DNA of 64,000 nt from Neurospora tetrasperma FGSC 2508. Taxonomy: Eukaryota; Ascomycota; Sordariomycetes; Sordariales; Sordariaceae. Positions within the stretch are counted from its first letter, which is position 1. Each line of letters begins with the position of its first letter. The notes beneath the pieces were generated by a model. The model was given only the letters and a program-made list of their open reading frames with translations, was not told where the DNA came from and ran no database searches. Below are positions 47,744 through 57,969 of this stretch, in pieces. Both the position numbers and the translations under genes were made by a program. The stretch lies in contig NW_009799099.1 in NCBI RefSeq assembly GCF_000213175.1, forward strand, positions 1,005,560 through 1,069,559, read 5' to 3'.

Positions 47744-48781
47744 CTAAGCCTCAACAACCCTGCTACAAACCACACTCTTCTTCTCTCCTTCCCCATCCGT
47801 CTTGCATCTCGCCAAAGTCCCTCCCTGTCCAGCATCATAAATCTCCAACATCTTCAACTTGTCCTTCGCCAACACATCCTCCCCCGTGAAATTCCCTCCC
47901 AACCACGTCGCAAACCCCATCTCACTAAACCTCACATCCGTGAAATTGCCCAACGCACTCGGCAGCTCCGGCCTCTCCTGCAGCGGAAAATCTTCAAGTA
48001 TCCAGCTTGCCTGCGCCGAGCACAAAGGCGGCATATCCTTCCAGATCAAACTACCCGTGGCAATCGGTATCTTGACTTTCCCATCCACCCCCTTGGGGCT
48101 CTGCGGCGGTCCGTAATTCTCCACCAACACCCCGCCGCCCGAGTTCCCGTGCGGTCCCGTGGTAACAGTAAACCGCAGCTCGTCGCCCGGAGAAGCCTTG
48201 AAATCCAAAAACCCACGTGCATGTTCGGCGGGATACCACTGCGCCCAGACATACGGAGTCTGTTGACCGCCTAGGGTGCCATCCCAGAAGATGTCGACTC
48301 CCGCACGCAGAGAGGCAGCCAGGGGGTTACAGGTCGCGTTGGCGATGGGATGGGTGAAGCTATCTGTGGCCGAAGCTCCGTCGATGCCAACCCAGAGCGA
48401 AGCAGAGTATTCCCCGACTGAGTTACCGGCTGTCGGGCCCGAGACGGGCATGGAGATGGTGGGGATAATGAGGGAGCCCGTGACGGATTGGATCATATCT
48501 TGGTTTTGGTACGGGTGGTCGGGCGTAGCTGCCGGCGGGTGGTAGGGCAGGTAGGAGCCTGCACGGAGGAATGAAGGTCTGTTGTTGATGGTGGAGGCGG
48601 CCTTGATGCGGCCTCTGGCGTTGCCGACCACGTTGGTGGGTGGGCTGTGGAGGAGCCGGTGGTTGGGGGTGGTGTTGGAGGCCTCTGTTGAGATGGTGTC
48701 CCGCCGGAACTTGAAGGGAAGGGTGAAAGCCGAGGTTGAGGCGGCTGTGGCCGTTAGGGTGAGAAGAATTGATGGTTTCAT
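47744..48781 (-). CDS. Eqolisin (peptidase family G1) homologue, probably inactive, 345 aa
   Basis: Secreted acid peptidase fold of the scytalidoglutamic peptidase/aspergillopepsin II family. A single exon; the ATG at 48781 gives a signal peptide (residues 1 to about 18, LLTLTATAASTSAF) and a propeptide region. Family landmarks are the SASLWVGIDG motif (W130), the GVDIFWDGTLGG strand, a VWAQWYPAE motif and ASWILEDF (E263 matches catalytic Glu136 of the Scytalidium enzyme). At the position of the catalytic Gln53, where the family reads AILQTG, this protein reads ASLRAG: R159 replaces Gln. Without that Gln the known Gln/Glu mechanism should fail, so it may be a pseudoenzyme or bind rather than cut. 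Several N-x-T sites suggest glycosylation. The length is somewhat above the usual for the family. Confidence 0.88.
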   Translation of the reverse strand: MKPSILLTLTATAASTSAFTLPFKFRRDTISTEASNTTPNHRLLHSPPTNVVGNARGRIKAASTINNRPSFLRAGSYLPYHPPAATPDHPYQNQDMIQSVTGSLIIPTISMPVSGPTAGNSVGEYSASLWVGIDGASATDSFTHPIANATCNPLAASLRAGVDIFWDGTLGGQQTPYVWAQWYPAEHARGFLDFKASPGDELRFTVTTGPHGNSGGGVLVENYGPPQSPKGVDGKVKIPIATGSLIWKDMPPLCSAQASWILEDFPLQERPELPSALGNFTDVRFSEMGFATWLGGNFTGEDVLAKDKLKMLEIYDAGQGGTLARCKTDGEGEKKSVVCSRVVEA

Positions 48782-48839
48782 GGTCGGTTGTTGCGTCGTA
48801 GTGTTGTGAGGATGGTTGTTGGAGTGGATCAGTGGTGTT

Positions 48840-48878
48840 GAGTTGAGGTTGGAGATTGAGTTGAGGTTGGAGATTGAG
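48840..48878 (+). repeat. 18-bp tandem repeat, two copies
   Basis: GAGTTGAGGTTGGAGATT occurs twice in direct tandem (48840-48857 and 48858-48875), followed by GAG. It lies 59-97 nt upstream of the eqolisin ATG, in the probable 5' leader. Confidence 0.85.
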
Positions 48879-49811
48879 TGACTGAGTGGGTGACAACAAA
48901 AGGGAAGAAAGCCTCTGGTTAAGTCGACTTCCAGGCCTTATGTAAGTGAAACTTGAACCAGGGGCAGTCGAGTGTAGCTCCCTTGATATATCAACCGGGC
49001 TGATAGGAAGTCGATAATTGCTCTTTCCTCGACGTCGCTATAAAGAAGGAACCCTGAAATGCTCGTAATCGACAATTCCAAGGAAGTAGGGAGTAGCAAT
49101 GGAAGTAAATAGAATGATGAAGCAAAAAAGTTATTCTCAAACTCTTGCCATAACATTCGTACGGCACATGGGGAAGGAAGGAAGAAAGAAATTTGTAACA
49201 AACAGAGGAAGGTTACGAGGTTTTGAAAGGTGCAAGCAACGTCTGAGGATTATATGTACATAACATCCAGCAGGCTGCTCACACAGCCTCATGATCCAAT
49301 AAAGCCGTGCACTGGTGAACAATGATGGAAGACCCTGCAAGGAAAGGGACAACAATCGGAAATACGGCCGCCCACCCCACGGGGAGATTTAACTCCCTTG
49401 TTGCTGTTGTTACCCCATCCATTCATCCATCCATCCATCCGTCCCCAGTTTGATATTCTGCCAACGGAGTAAAGCTGTACTGTGCGCCACGAGCCCGTCA
49501 CCTCTCCTCTGTGGTCGTATATACATACCTTGCCGTCTTGATGGTCCTACCTACCATAGTACTCCGAATCCCCCGTCCCAGAGAAGAGAAGAGAGAAAAG
49601 CAAACAAAGTGCGCGAATCACACCCGTTGTCATTTCCACCACCACACTTCGTACGACTAGGGGGCGGGCAGCGGTGTTTGGCACATTGTATCACGGTACT
49701 ACATACACCTCTGCTGTCCAAAGTCAGATTTTACCCGTTGCCCGGCGCCGGTTTGGATAGGAAGAAGGGCCTTTTTGGATTGTGATACACTGTGAAACAT
49801 GAAACATAACG

Positions 49812-49818
<7 letters not shown>

Positions 49819-49843
<25 letters not shown>
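49819..49843 (+). repeat. GA dinucleotide microsatellite
   Basis: About 12 units of AG. Simple sequence. Confidence 0.9.
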
Positions 49844-50035
49844 ACTTTTGAGCCTGAATGGCTTGCCTGGCTGGGAGGTTTGGGAGCCATAGAAAGTGCT
49901 GAGGAAGAATTAAAATGCCCACCAGTAGTTGGTTGTTCATGGAACGGTAGAAATGGTGATCATCAAAGAGGCTCGGTAATGAAATGCAGGGGCAAGGCAC
50001 CAGAGGCAACAGAGAGAGGCACAGAGGGTAGGATT

Positions 50036-50065
50036 CCACCACCACCACCACCACCACCACCACCA
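50036..50065 (+). repeat. CCA trinucleotide microsatellite
   Basis: About 10 units of CCA. Simple sequence. Confidence 0.9.
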
Positions 50066-50782
50066 TCTAAATCTCACGCCACCGATCTGCATCGCTCAAC
50101 GGACCAGTAAAGTGTCCAAACCATCTTCTCGAAAGGACGCCTAGGCGAGCAACCTTCGAGGTTACCATTCATTGGGCGATACCAAGTTCTGCCACATTTA
50201 CCAGTGACGGCCCCCAACATTCAGCGTGGCGCTGCGGCATCTGTCCTGTCTGTCATTTCACAGGAACACAGCTTGACAGCGCACTACCATTGAGACCACC
50301 AAAGAAGGCGGCCGACATGCACCGAAGCATTTCGTATTCAAGATCCAGGGCCTGCGAGCACCCGATTCGTTGAGGCGTGACCCTACCTTGAATGGAGAGC
50401 CCCATTTACGGAACTGAACTGTGCGTGTGTAACGGGATTCAGCATGATCGGAAAGGTTGTTTGGAAGCCAACAGGCACAGTCACGCTGCTTGGTTAACGA
50501 AGACCTAAAAATAAACAAGAGCACTAGAAAACCGCAAGCATAGCCATGCTCATGGCCCGGAAGTACGAGCTGACTTCTTTCTCAATGTGCAGATATATTT
50601 TTGTATGTGTGAAAACCTGGCTTTGAAAATAAACTGGGCATTCAGACCGATACGGAACACAACGTCCAGCGAGCGGTGTAGTGTACATGAGACACGCGCA
50701 ACGCCTCAGTCATTGAAAGCCTCCTCCTCTTTTTCCCTCCCCATGCCTCCTCCTGAGACCAGCTGTTTGGGCCCCTCCCCAT

Positions 50783-53700
50783 CTAGGCGAAAGAAACCTT
50801 CCAATCGGCTCCAATCCTCGCGCCAACCTTTTTGACGACTGCAAATGCGGCTCGGCCCTTTCCGGCGGGGGTGTACTCGAGCGTAGCAGTCCAGGTCTCG
50901 CCCTCCGACTCCACAGTGACCTCCTGCTTATCCCAAGACGCAGGGGCGCCGACGATGATAATCCTGTCAACGGTAACCTGGTGCATCTTCTTCATCCAGT
51001 CGCCCTCCTTGACCTTCTTGCGGTCCTCGCCGTCAACGGAGGAGATGGTCTTGGCATCACCGTCAAGGATGAACTTGCGGTAGATGTACTGGCCCTTCTC
51101 GAACTCGTAGGAGTCACCGTCATCGACATAGAGATCACCCTCGGCGGTCTTTCCGTCCTTGCCGACGGTCACGACAAGGGTGTAGTCATCCCACTTCATA
51201 AGAGTGCTGGACCGACGGGGCCGATCACGGCGGGCGAAGATGCGGCCACCCTGCATGAGGAGAGGGATCTTGCTGAGGGGTGCGTCAAGAGTTACCGTCT
51301 TACCCTTGCTAGAGGGGATGATGTCGTAAGTGAAGTAGTCGTAGTAGACCTCGTTATCAGGAATCCAGATGTCCACTGTCTCCTTGTCCTTCTGGGTAAC
51401 AGGCTTGGCAAGTAAACCAGTGTTGCCAACAAAAAATTGATCGTCGATAGCAAAGCCAGCCTCCTCGTTGGGATGAGTGTAGAACATGGGCTTAATAACG
51501 GGCTCGTTGGTAAGGTAGGCCTGGCGGAAAGCGGTATACCAAGATGGGAGAAGGCTGTAGCGAAGGCGGAGAGCCGCAGCGATGATGGTGGTGTACGGTT
51601 CACCGGCAAGATAAGGCTCGCGGCGGCGGGAGTCAATGTGGGCATGGGCACGGAAGAAGGGGTAGAAGGCACCGGCCTGATACCAGCGCGTCAACAGCTC
51701 CTTCTCGGGGTTCCCGAAGAAACCACCAACATCGGCGCCAGAAAAGGGGAAACCGGCAATGTTCTGGCTCAGAACCATGGGAATAGAGCCTTCCAGGTGG
51801 TCCCATGCGGCCTGGTTGTCACCGGTCCACATAGCACCAAGGCGTTGAGACCCAGCAAAGAAGGAGCGGGTGAGCACGAAGGGACGACGGAATTCGCCCG
51901 CCTCGCGGGACTTGAGGGCTTCGAAAGTAGCGTTGTGGAAGGTTAACCCGTTCAAGTTGTGGATGTCACGATGCTCCCAGTTACCATAGTGGAGGTTGTC
52001 CTTGGGCATCGTAGTCTCGGGGCCGTTGAACACCGAGGGCTCGTTCATGTCGTTCCAAATCCAGGTGTTCCTCATGGAACCCTCAAACCTGGCGTACTTG
52101 AAAAGAGTGGCCCACCACTTCCGGGCAGCGGCATTGAAGGCGTCGACCCAGTGGGACGAGCCGGGCCAGCACCAACCCTCAAAGATTTCGCCATCCTTGT
52201 TGTTGACAGCAAACTTCTGAGACTTGAGCTCCTCAGAAACCTTGTAGCCGTCGACGTTCTTGATGTGGGGATCGATAATGGCAACCAGCTGACGTCCATG
52301 GCTTTCAAGCTGCTTGCCCATGCCAATGGGGTCAGCGAAGCTATGGCCATCCCAAGTGAAATACTTCTTGTCATCGGTATACTCGATATCAAGCCAAATG
52401 ACATCGTAGGGAATATTAAACTTGTCCATCTTGCGATCGACATCCTTGACATCTTCGTCAGACACATAGTTCCAGCGGCACTGATGGTAGCCGAGCGAGA
52501 ACTCTTGAGGCATGGCGGTAGTGCCGGTGAGCTCAGAGTACTTGCGGATAAGGTCCTGAGGAGTAGGACCCAAGAAGATAAACACATCCAAGAGGCCGGC
52601 CTCGGAGATCCAGTGAGTGCTGGTGCTCGTCTTAGAACCAATACCCAAGGCCAGGGGGTTCTTGGACTCCTTTTCCTTGGTGATATCAACCCAAGTCTCG
52701 GCAGCGTTAAGCCAGAAGATACCGACACTCGAATCCTTGCGATGGGCCTGCAGGAACGGGATGGATCCGTACAGGGTCATGGGGCTATCGAGGATGTACT
52801 CGAACACATCGGCGTTGTACATGCGGTACGGCTCTTGGAAATTGCCTTCGCCGCCACGAGTCTGCCTGAGAGACAAGGGGCCGGTATGCGAAGGAATACC
52901 GTAAATGTGATCATAACCAATGAAGGAGATATCCAGGGCAACACTCTCGGGACCACGGGGCTTGGAGTCGGTGTTTCCACCAAAGCTCTCCTCCCACCAC
53001 GTGTTTTGGTCCTCACCAGGGTAGGCCTCAGGAACCTGGGCAGCGGTAGTCTCGACGCTCTCGGTTTCGCTGCTGCTGCTGTCCTCGCCCTCCTGGTTCT
53101 CAGGCGCAGGGGACGCCTCAATCCTGGGCCTCCAATGCTCCATGTTCAGTAAGCCCTTGTCATTCAACTTGATGTGCGTGTCTCCATCGCGCTTGAAGTC
53201 GATAGAGAAGGGGGCGAACTTGATGGTGGCCTCGAACTTGGACTCGGGGCCGTACTGAACGGTGATCTGGGTGTTATCTTGGTAGTCCACCTTGGCCTCC
53301 TTGTCGAGGGTCAAGCCGCCGACGATGACCCATTGCTCGGCCTCATTGTAGCGTTGCTTTCTGGCCTTGCTGTCACCGCGAAGCTCGATCTCGCCCTTTT
53401 GTCGCTTCTCTTCGTCGACAGTGACACGCGCGGTTCCGGACTCGAGGAAGGAAACGGTGATGGGAAGGCGGACGGTCTCGCCGGCATCGTTGACCGTCTT
53501 GAGGATGGTGGCCTGCAACTGGCCGTCCTTGAAGGAGGTCGAGTCGGCGAGGATGTTGTAGGGCGACTCCCATGCGGTATTGGCGACGACGTGGTCGGCA
53601 AAGGCCCGGTTACGCTTACAGAAGCCAGCCTGGTCGCATTTCTTGAAGTCGTGCTCCTTGACGGCGACTGGAAGAGACGTCTGGTGTTAGTAGTGATAAG

Positions 53701-53824
53701 CTACGAATCGGGATAGGGAACAAAGCAACGCACCTGCTGGACCAAACAGGCCGGTCAAGGCAGATGCAAGACAGAGGTATGCCGTCCAGCCTCCCGACAT
53801 GGACAGCTGGCCCGAGCCCAGCAT
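50783..53824 (-). CDS. Glucosidase II alpha subunit (GH31), 991 aa
   Basis: ER-lumenal enzyme that removes the two inner glucoses from N-glycans and so controls calnexin cycling. Exons on the minus strand are 53734-53824 and 50783-53667, joined in frame. The ATG at 53824 gives a signal peptide (AYLCLASALTGLFGPAVA) followed by VKEHDFKKCDQAGFCKRNR, the conserved start of mature glucosidase II alpha. GH31 motifs are LGYHQCRWNY, DVIWLDIEYTDDKKYFTWD, and the nucleophile motif WIWNDMNEPS with D570; GADVGGFFGNP follows. An acidic Ser/Glu-rich insert (about residues 220-240, EGEDSSSSETESVE) is usual in fungal versions. There is no HDEL; the beta subunit normally provides ER retention. It is divergent with the NDK gene, 1.0 kb apart. 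Confidence 0.97.
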
Positions 53825-54859
53825 CTCGAGTGGTGGTGCACCTCGCGGAAGGAGAACGCGCTATGAAAGTCCACAAGGAAGAGGAAGAAGCACCAAGCAG
53901 ACAGGCAAGCAAGCAAACAAAAGGGAGAGGTTTAGAGGCTCGTTTGGATCATCAAGAACAACACTCCCGGCCTTGCTGTATTACAGAGTCCTTGAAGCTG
54001 TCGTCAAACTGCAGTACACAGTAGTCTGGTTGCAGTTCAGTTGGTTGTGTCGGGTACTAGGTATCCAAGTCACAAAACTTGGGGGTTAGGTTGACTTGTT
54101 GTCAATGTCAATCAACCAATGCCTGCTGCTGGCTTCAGATGGCAGTTAACTTGTTAGTTGGCCGCAACACCGGGCATGGAACTTGAGGCAGGCGGTGGTG
54201 CCCCGATTCGCCCCGTGAAAGCCAAGCAGGCCAAGCTGTCCCCTGCCAGCTAGCGCACCGCTTGGCATCGCGGGATTCGTTAGACGCATACCTAGTAGCT
54301 CTAGATGATAAACCGCGGGGTAATAAGTGTTGAGCATCTGCATGTCGACCTAAGCTCACCGTCTCAGTTCAGGGTCCGTACAACTGACTGATCAGTTAGT
54401 TGGTTTGGTTGTTAGTAAATGAAATGATAGCAGTCAACTAAAATGGATGACTTTTGTCGAATATTGAAGAGGAGATTTGGGGTTAGAGGTATCTCGGGAA
54501 GCAGAGGCTGCACGGGCCCTTCCAAATTCAACCTCAATGGATGGGGGACTCGGAGCACTGCGAGCTTTGCTGGCGTCCATCGTGGCTTCATCATGTCTTC
54601 CCACCTGGTTTCCGAGCTTAGGTTGCGCAACCGGGCACTTACACTACAAAACAGAGACCCATAAGACCAATTGACAACGTGTTGCCCGGCCGCTCCCTGT
54701 TCTCTGTCCCATCTCAACATTGACTCTGATCTCTTCAAAACCATCGCGTAAAAGTACCTACAGTAGCAGCCGTGCTGAGTCTGGACCTGCTGCTGTCATC
54801 CACAAAACCAGAGCTCGAGCTAAGCTTCAACTCACCAATTTGCTGCATCCAATAAGACC
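53825..54859. promoter_or_regulatory. Divergent intergenic region between glucosidase II and NDK genes
   Basis: About 1 kb separates the two start codons (using the long NDK form), so both promoters lie here. No TATA box or known operator is obvious. If the short NDK form is the main one, its leader extends into 54860-55237. Confidence 0.5.
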
Positions 54860-55944
54860 ATGTCCGACACTGACAGCTCGGAACATCTGCGACGAGAACA
54901 CGACGGACAACGCAGACCGCCGCCGCAACTGCAACAGAAGCAGCCCGAATCGGGAGGCGCAATGGCTGCGGGTGCTGCTTCTAGTGGTGCCCAATCGAGG
55001 GCGAAGGGGAGCTCCAGTCCCTCCAGAGACAGGCGGGCCAGCTCGTCCAGGGGAACGGCCCCACCCTTTTTTTTTCCGGCCGTGTGTGGACTCCTCCTGG
55101 CCGTCCTCCTTTTCTATCTCGGCCGCCTCGCCTTCTTCCCGACCTCTCCTCCTCCTCCTCCTCCTCCTCCTCCTCCATCATCTATCACCATCCCCAATCA
55201 AATCTATACTCCCTCACCGGAACCACCCATAATCAAAATGTCCAACCAGGAGCAGACGTAAGTTGTCCCCTCCTCCAAGTCGTCATCAAACACAACACAC
55301 GAGAATTCAAACCCCTCGGTTCTACCCCGCCATCTTGTCCATCTTGAACACCGCCTGTTGCGCGCATAAGGACACCACCACCACTATGCACAATGCGATA
55401 TAGATCCGATTGACTAACGCAAATCTCCCCCAAACACAGCTTCATTGCCGTCAAGCCCGATGGCGTCCAGCGTGGCCTCGTTGGCAACATCATCTCTCGC
55501 TTCGAGAACCGTGGCTTCAAGCTCGTTGCCATGAAGCTCACCCAGCCCGGCCAGGCCCACCTCGAGAAGCACTACGAGGACCTCAACACCAAGCCCTTCT
55601 TCGCTGGCCTCATCAAGTACATGAACTCCGGCCCCATCTGCGCCATGGTTTGGGAGGGCAAGGACGCCGTCAAGACCGGCCGCACCATCCTCGGTGCCAC
55701 CAACCCCCTCGCCTCCGCTCCCGGCACCATCCGTGGTGACTTTGCTCTCGTACGTTGGCCTTCATCTCTGCACCCTTTTCATGGCAGCTTATACTAACTC
55801 AATGACCAACAATAGGACATGGGCCGCAACGTCTGCCACGGCTCCGACTCCGTCGAGAACGCCAAGAAGGAGATTGCCCTCTGGTTCAAGCCCGAGGAGC
55901 TCAACCAGTGGAACCACCACTCCGCTGCCTGGATCTTCGAGTAA
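54860..55944 (+). CDS. Nucleoside diphosphate kinase; long form 278 aa, core form 152 aa
   Basis: Transfers the gamma phosphate from ATP to other NDPs through a phosphohistidine. The core protein starts at the ATG at 55238 (CAAAATG, good context) with exons 55238-55257, 55440-55749 and 55816-55944, giving 152 aa, the usual length. Motifs are [25 protein letters not shown] and [16 protein letters not shown], with the active-site His in CHGSD. The frame is open upstream to an ATG at 54860 (A at -3), adding 126 codons: a hydrophilic Ser/Arg/Gln-rich part, a hydrophobic segment at residues 70-93 ([20 protein letters not shown]) and a run of about 10 prolines. The long form would be a type II membrane protein. 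The core is certain; the extension may be a real isoform or a 5' leader that happens to be open. Confidence 0.93.
55145..55176 (+). repeat. CTC/TCC trinucleotide run
   Basis: About 10 repeats of CCT encode the Pro run in the NDK N-terminal extension, or sit in the 5' leader of the short form. Confidence 0.9.
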
Positions 55945-57014
55945 GCGTTTGCTTACAGGAAGCCTGACAGCCTCCCGCTGCTTGCTTAACCTCAAGCAAC
56001 GGTATATCTAAAGGTATCATGTCTGTTCCGGTTACATAATGGAGGGATATAGAGAGCCTGGATGATGAAAATAATAAGAAATAATTCCCAAAACTGCCTG
56101 GTCCTTGTTGGTGATTGTGAGGGTTCGAGTTTGTTTTCTGTTGTTGTCATGGCAAATGCTATGCAACACTTGAAGAGATGAGCTCGACATGACGCCCACC
56201 CGCAGAGCAGCAATTATCTATTTTGGTGTTCAGAACGTCCGAGCTGTCAAAGCAGCAATGACAACAACCAAGGGGCCGCAAGAACGCCGACAGGGGCAGG
56301 TAAACAAACGGTTCGTCGCAACTTGACTACCTTCTACTGTTAAGGCTCTCGACATTTGCAAGGTGGAACAAGTCTAAGCGAATCACGAGCCTCTCAGCCT
56401 GTCAATCTGCCACGGTCTCCATACATTATCTGCGGTTGGATCTTATCTACACTTGAGACTGAAGATCGCCAATGGGGCCTGGAACAAACACCTTGATGAT
56501 TTGACAATTCTATACCTGCCTGTATATGTGATAGCGGTCATTGTGACTGAATAGTAGGTATATCGGAGCGCATATTTCGACTTGGTGCCTAAGGTAGGTA
56601 GCAGTCCTCATGCTTGGTGGCTTCTGGGCGCATCCGATCTTGAGAGCTTTCTTATCTGCCTATCGTACTGTCCTTACCGCCTGTCCCTGGCGCTCCCGCC
56701 TTCCCCCATCTGCACCTAATTATGTGATAACTGCCATGAAAGTCCTTTCTTTCAAGCGTCCATGCATCGGTGGTGAATATTCCACCGCATAGAGCAATAA
56801 CGGAACAGAAAAGAGTAATAGGAGACGAAGCGAAAGATATATAGCGCCTAACCCCATACTCCAGTGTCAACACCCTTCGTTCCTAAGCGGTCGAAACCAA
56901 ATTGAAGTAGCACCAACCTAACACTACATACATACCTGCCCCACCACCCCACAGCCCCGGAGCTCTTCCATATAGGCTCCAGTCCCGCGCAGATCATTTC
57001 ATCAATAACCATTC
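55945..57014. other. Intergenic, 1.1 kb
   Basis: It holds the 3' flank of NDK and the upstream region of tRNA-Ser. Only short open frames without domains are present. Confidence 0.5.
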
Positions 57015-57096
57015 GGCGTGGTGGCAGAGTGGTCTAATGCGCAAGACTAGAAATCTTGTTCCTTCGGGAGCGTCTGTTCGAATCAGGCCCACGTCG
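57015..57096 (+). tRNA. tRNA-Ser (anticodon AGA)
   Basis: An 82-nt tRNA with a long variable arm, as in class II tRNAs. The acceptor GGCGTGG pairs with CCACGTC (one G-U). The anticodon stem CAAGA/TCTTG encloses the loop CTAGAAA with anticodon AGA (read as IGA). The T arm GTCTG-TTCGAAT-CAGGC and the D-arm sequence GGCAGAGTGGTCTAATGCG are canonical. The discriminator is G. T-rich runs from 57118 give a Pol III terminator. Confidence 0.95.
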
Positions 57097-57969
57097 CACG
57101 ATTGACCCTTATCATTCCTTTTTTTTCTTTTCTCTTTTCTTTCTTTTTTTTCCATACTTGTTTATGCCTTTGTTATGGTGCTTTTCTACTTTTTGTCTTT
57201 CTATTTTTTATTTAAAAATTTTTTTTTTAATTTATTTTTTTTGTGGTTTTTTCCTTTTTTCTCATCTCTCGACTTTTTGCACTTTGTGTGGTAAATGAAA
57301 TAGTCGGTTATAGGAGTGAGTCCTGCATAACTTCGCGTGCCACCGCAGGTAGTTGGTGATGACGCGAGGTGTTGAATAAAGACATCGGCACAGTTTGTGA
57401 TTAACGGCGGGAAGAGTGAGGAAGGGGGAAGGAGGGAGGCTGGCTAGGCTTGGGTTATGGGTATTGATTCCTTTCATTCGTTCCTTCGGTGTGTATGTGA
57501 CTGATTATGACAATCCTGGGTCAGAGCAACAGCATTGTTGATTTGATTGAGCTTGCTTGCCGACGTAGACCCCAGAAAGTCACGGTATAAATCTAAAAGT
57601 AATTACAGGAATGTGAACTGACCTTGCCCTGCTCTCCGCACAAAAACACAATATGTTGACGTGAATATAAGCCAATTATTTCTCCATAAGAGCAAAGAAT
57701 AAGTAAGCCATGTTGTTCGGGCATCTATATACTTGATGCACCACCTTCGTGTATCTTTTAATCAGCCCAAAAAGAAATAACAGTCCATGCGCCAAGTTCC
57801 CATGAACAGAATTACCACCATAATGATGTGTATCACCCGTCTATATGCTCCCATAGGGTTTCGCTGTTCGCTTTATTTTTTTTGTTTGTTGTTTCACTTC
57901 GACAAAGTTGGGTATCAAATTACTCTCCGAACCTCCTCTTCCCTCCTCCCCTCCATATCCCTAACTACA
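57097..57969. other. Intergenic, 0.9 kb, T-rich
   Basis: Very T-rich on the plus strand at 57117-57265, beginning with the tRNA terminator. The rest is the 3' flank of the SPX-EXS gene. No gene is seen. Confidence 0.55.

Larger units (their letters stand above)
48782..50782. other. Intergenic, 2.0 kb, rich in simple repeats
   Basis: It is the upstream region of the eqolisin gene and the downstream region of glucosidase II. It contains an 18-bp tandem repeat (48840-48878), CATC repeats (about 49419-49443), a GA run (49819-49843) and a CCA run (about 50036-50065). The ATG-started frame at 49799-50110 runs through the two last repeats and is not believed to be a gene. Confidence 0.55.

Noticed and set aside
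51959-53152. A 397-codon open frame on the plus strand opposite glucosidase II
   Set aside because: It lies fully antisense to a well-supported exon with strong GC third-position bias, which opens antisense frames by chance. It has no domain.
54720-55232. A 170-codon frame overlapping the NDK extension in another frame
   Set aside because: It ends before the NDK core and is not in frame with it; the frame in phase with NDK is the better candidate.
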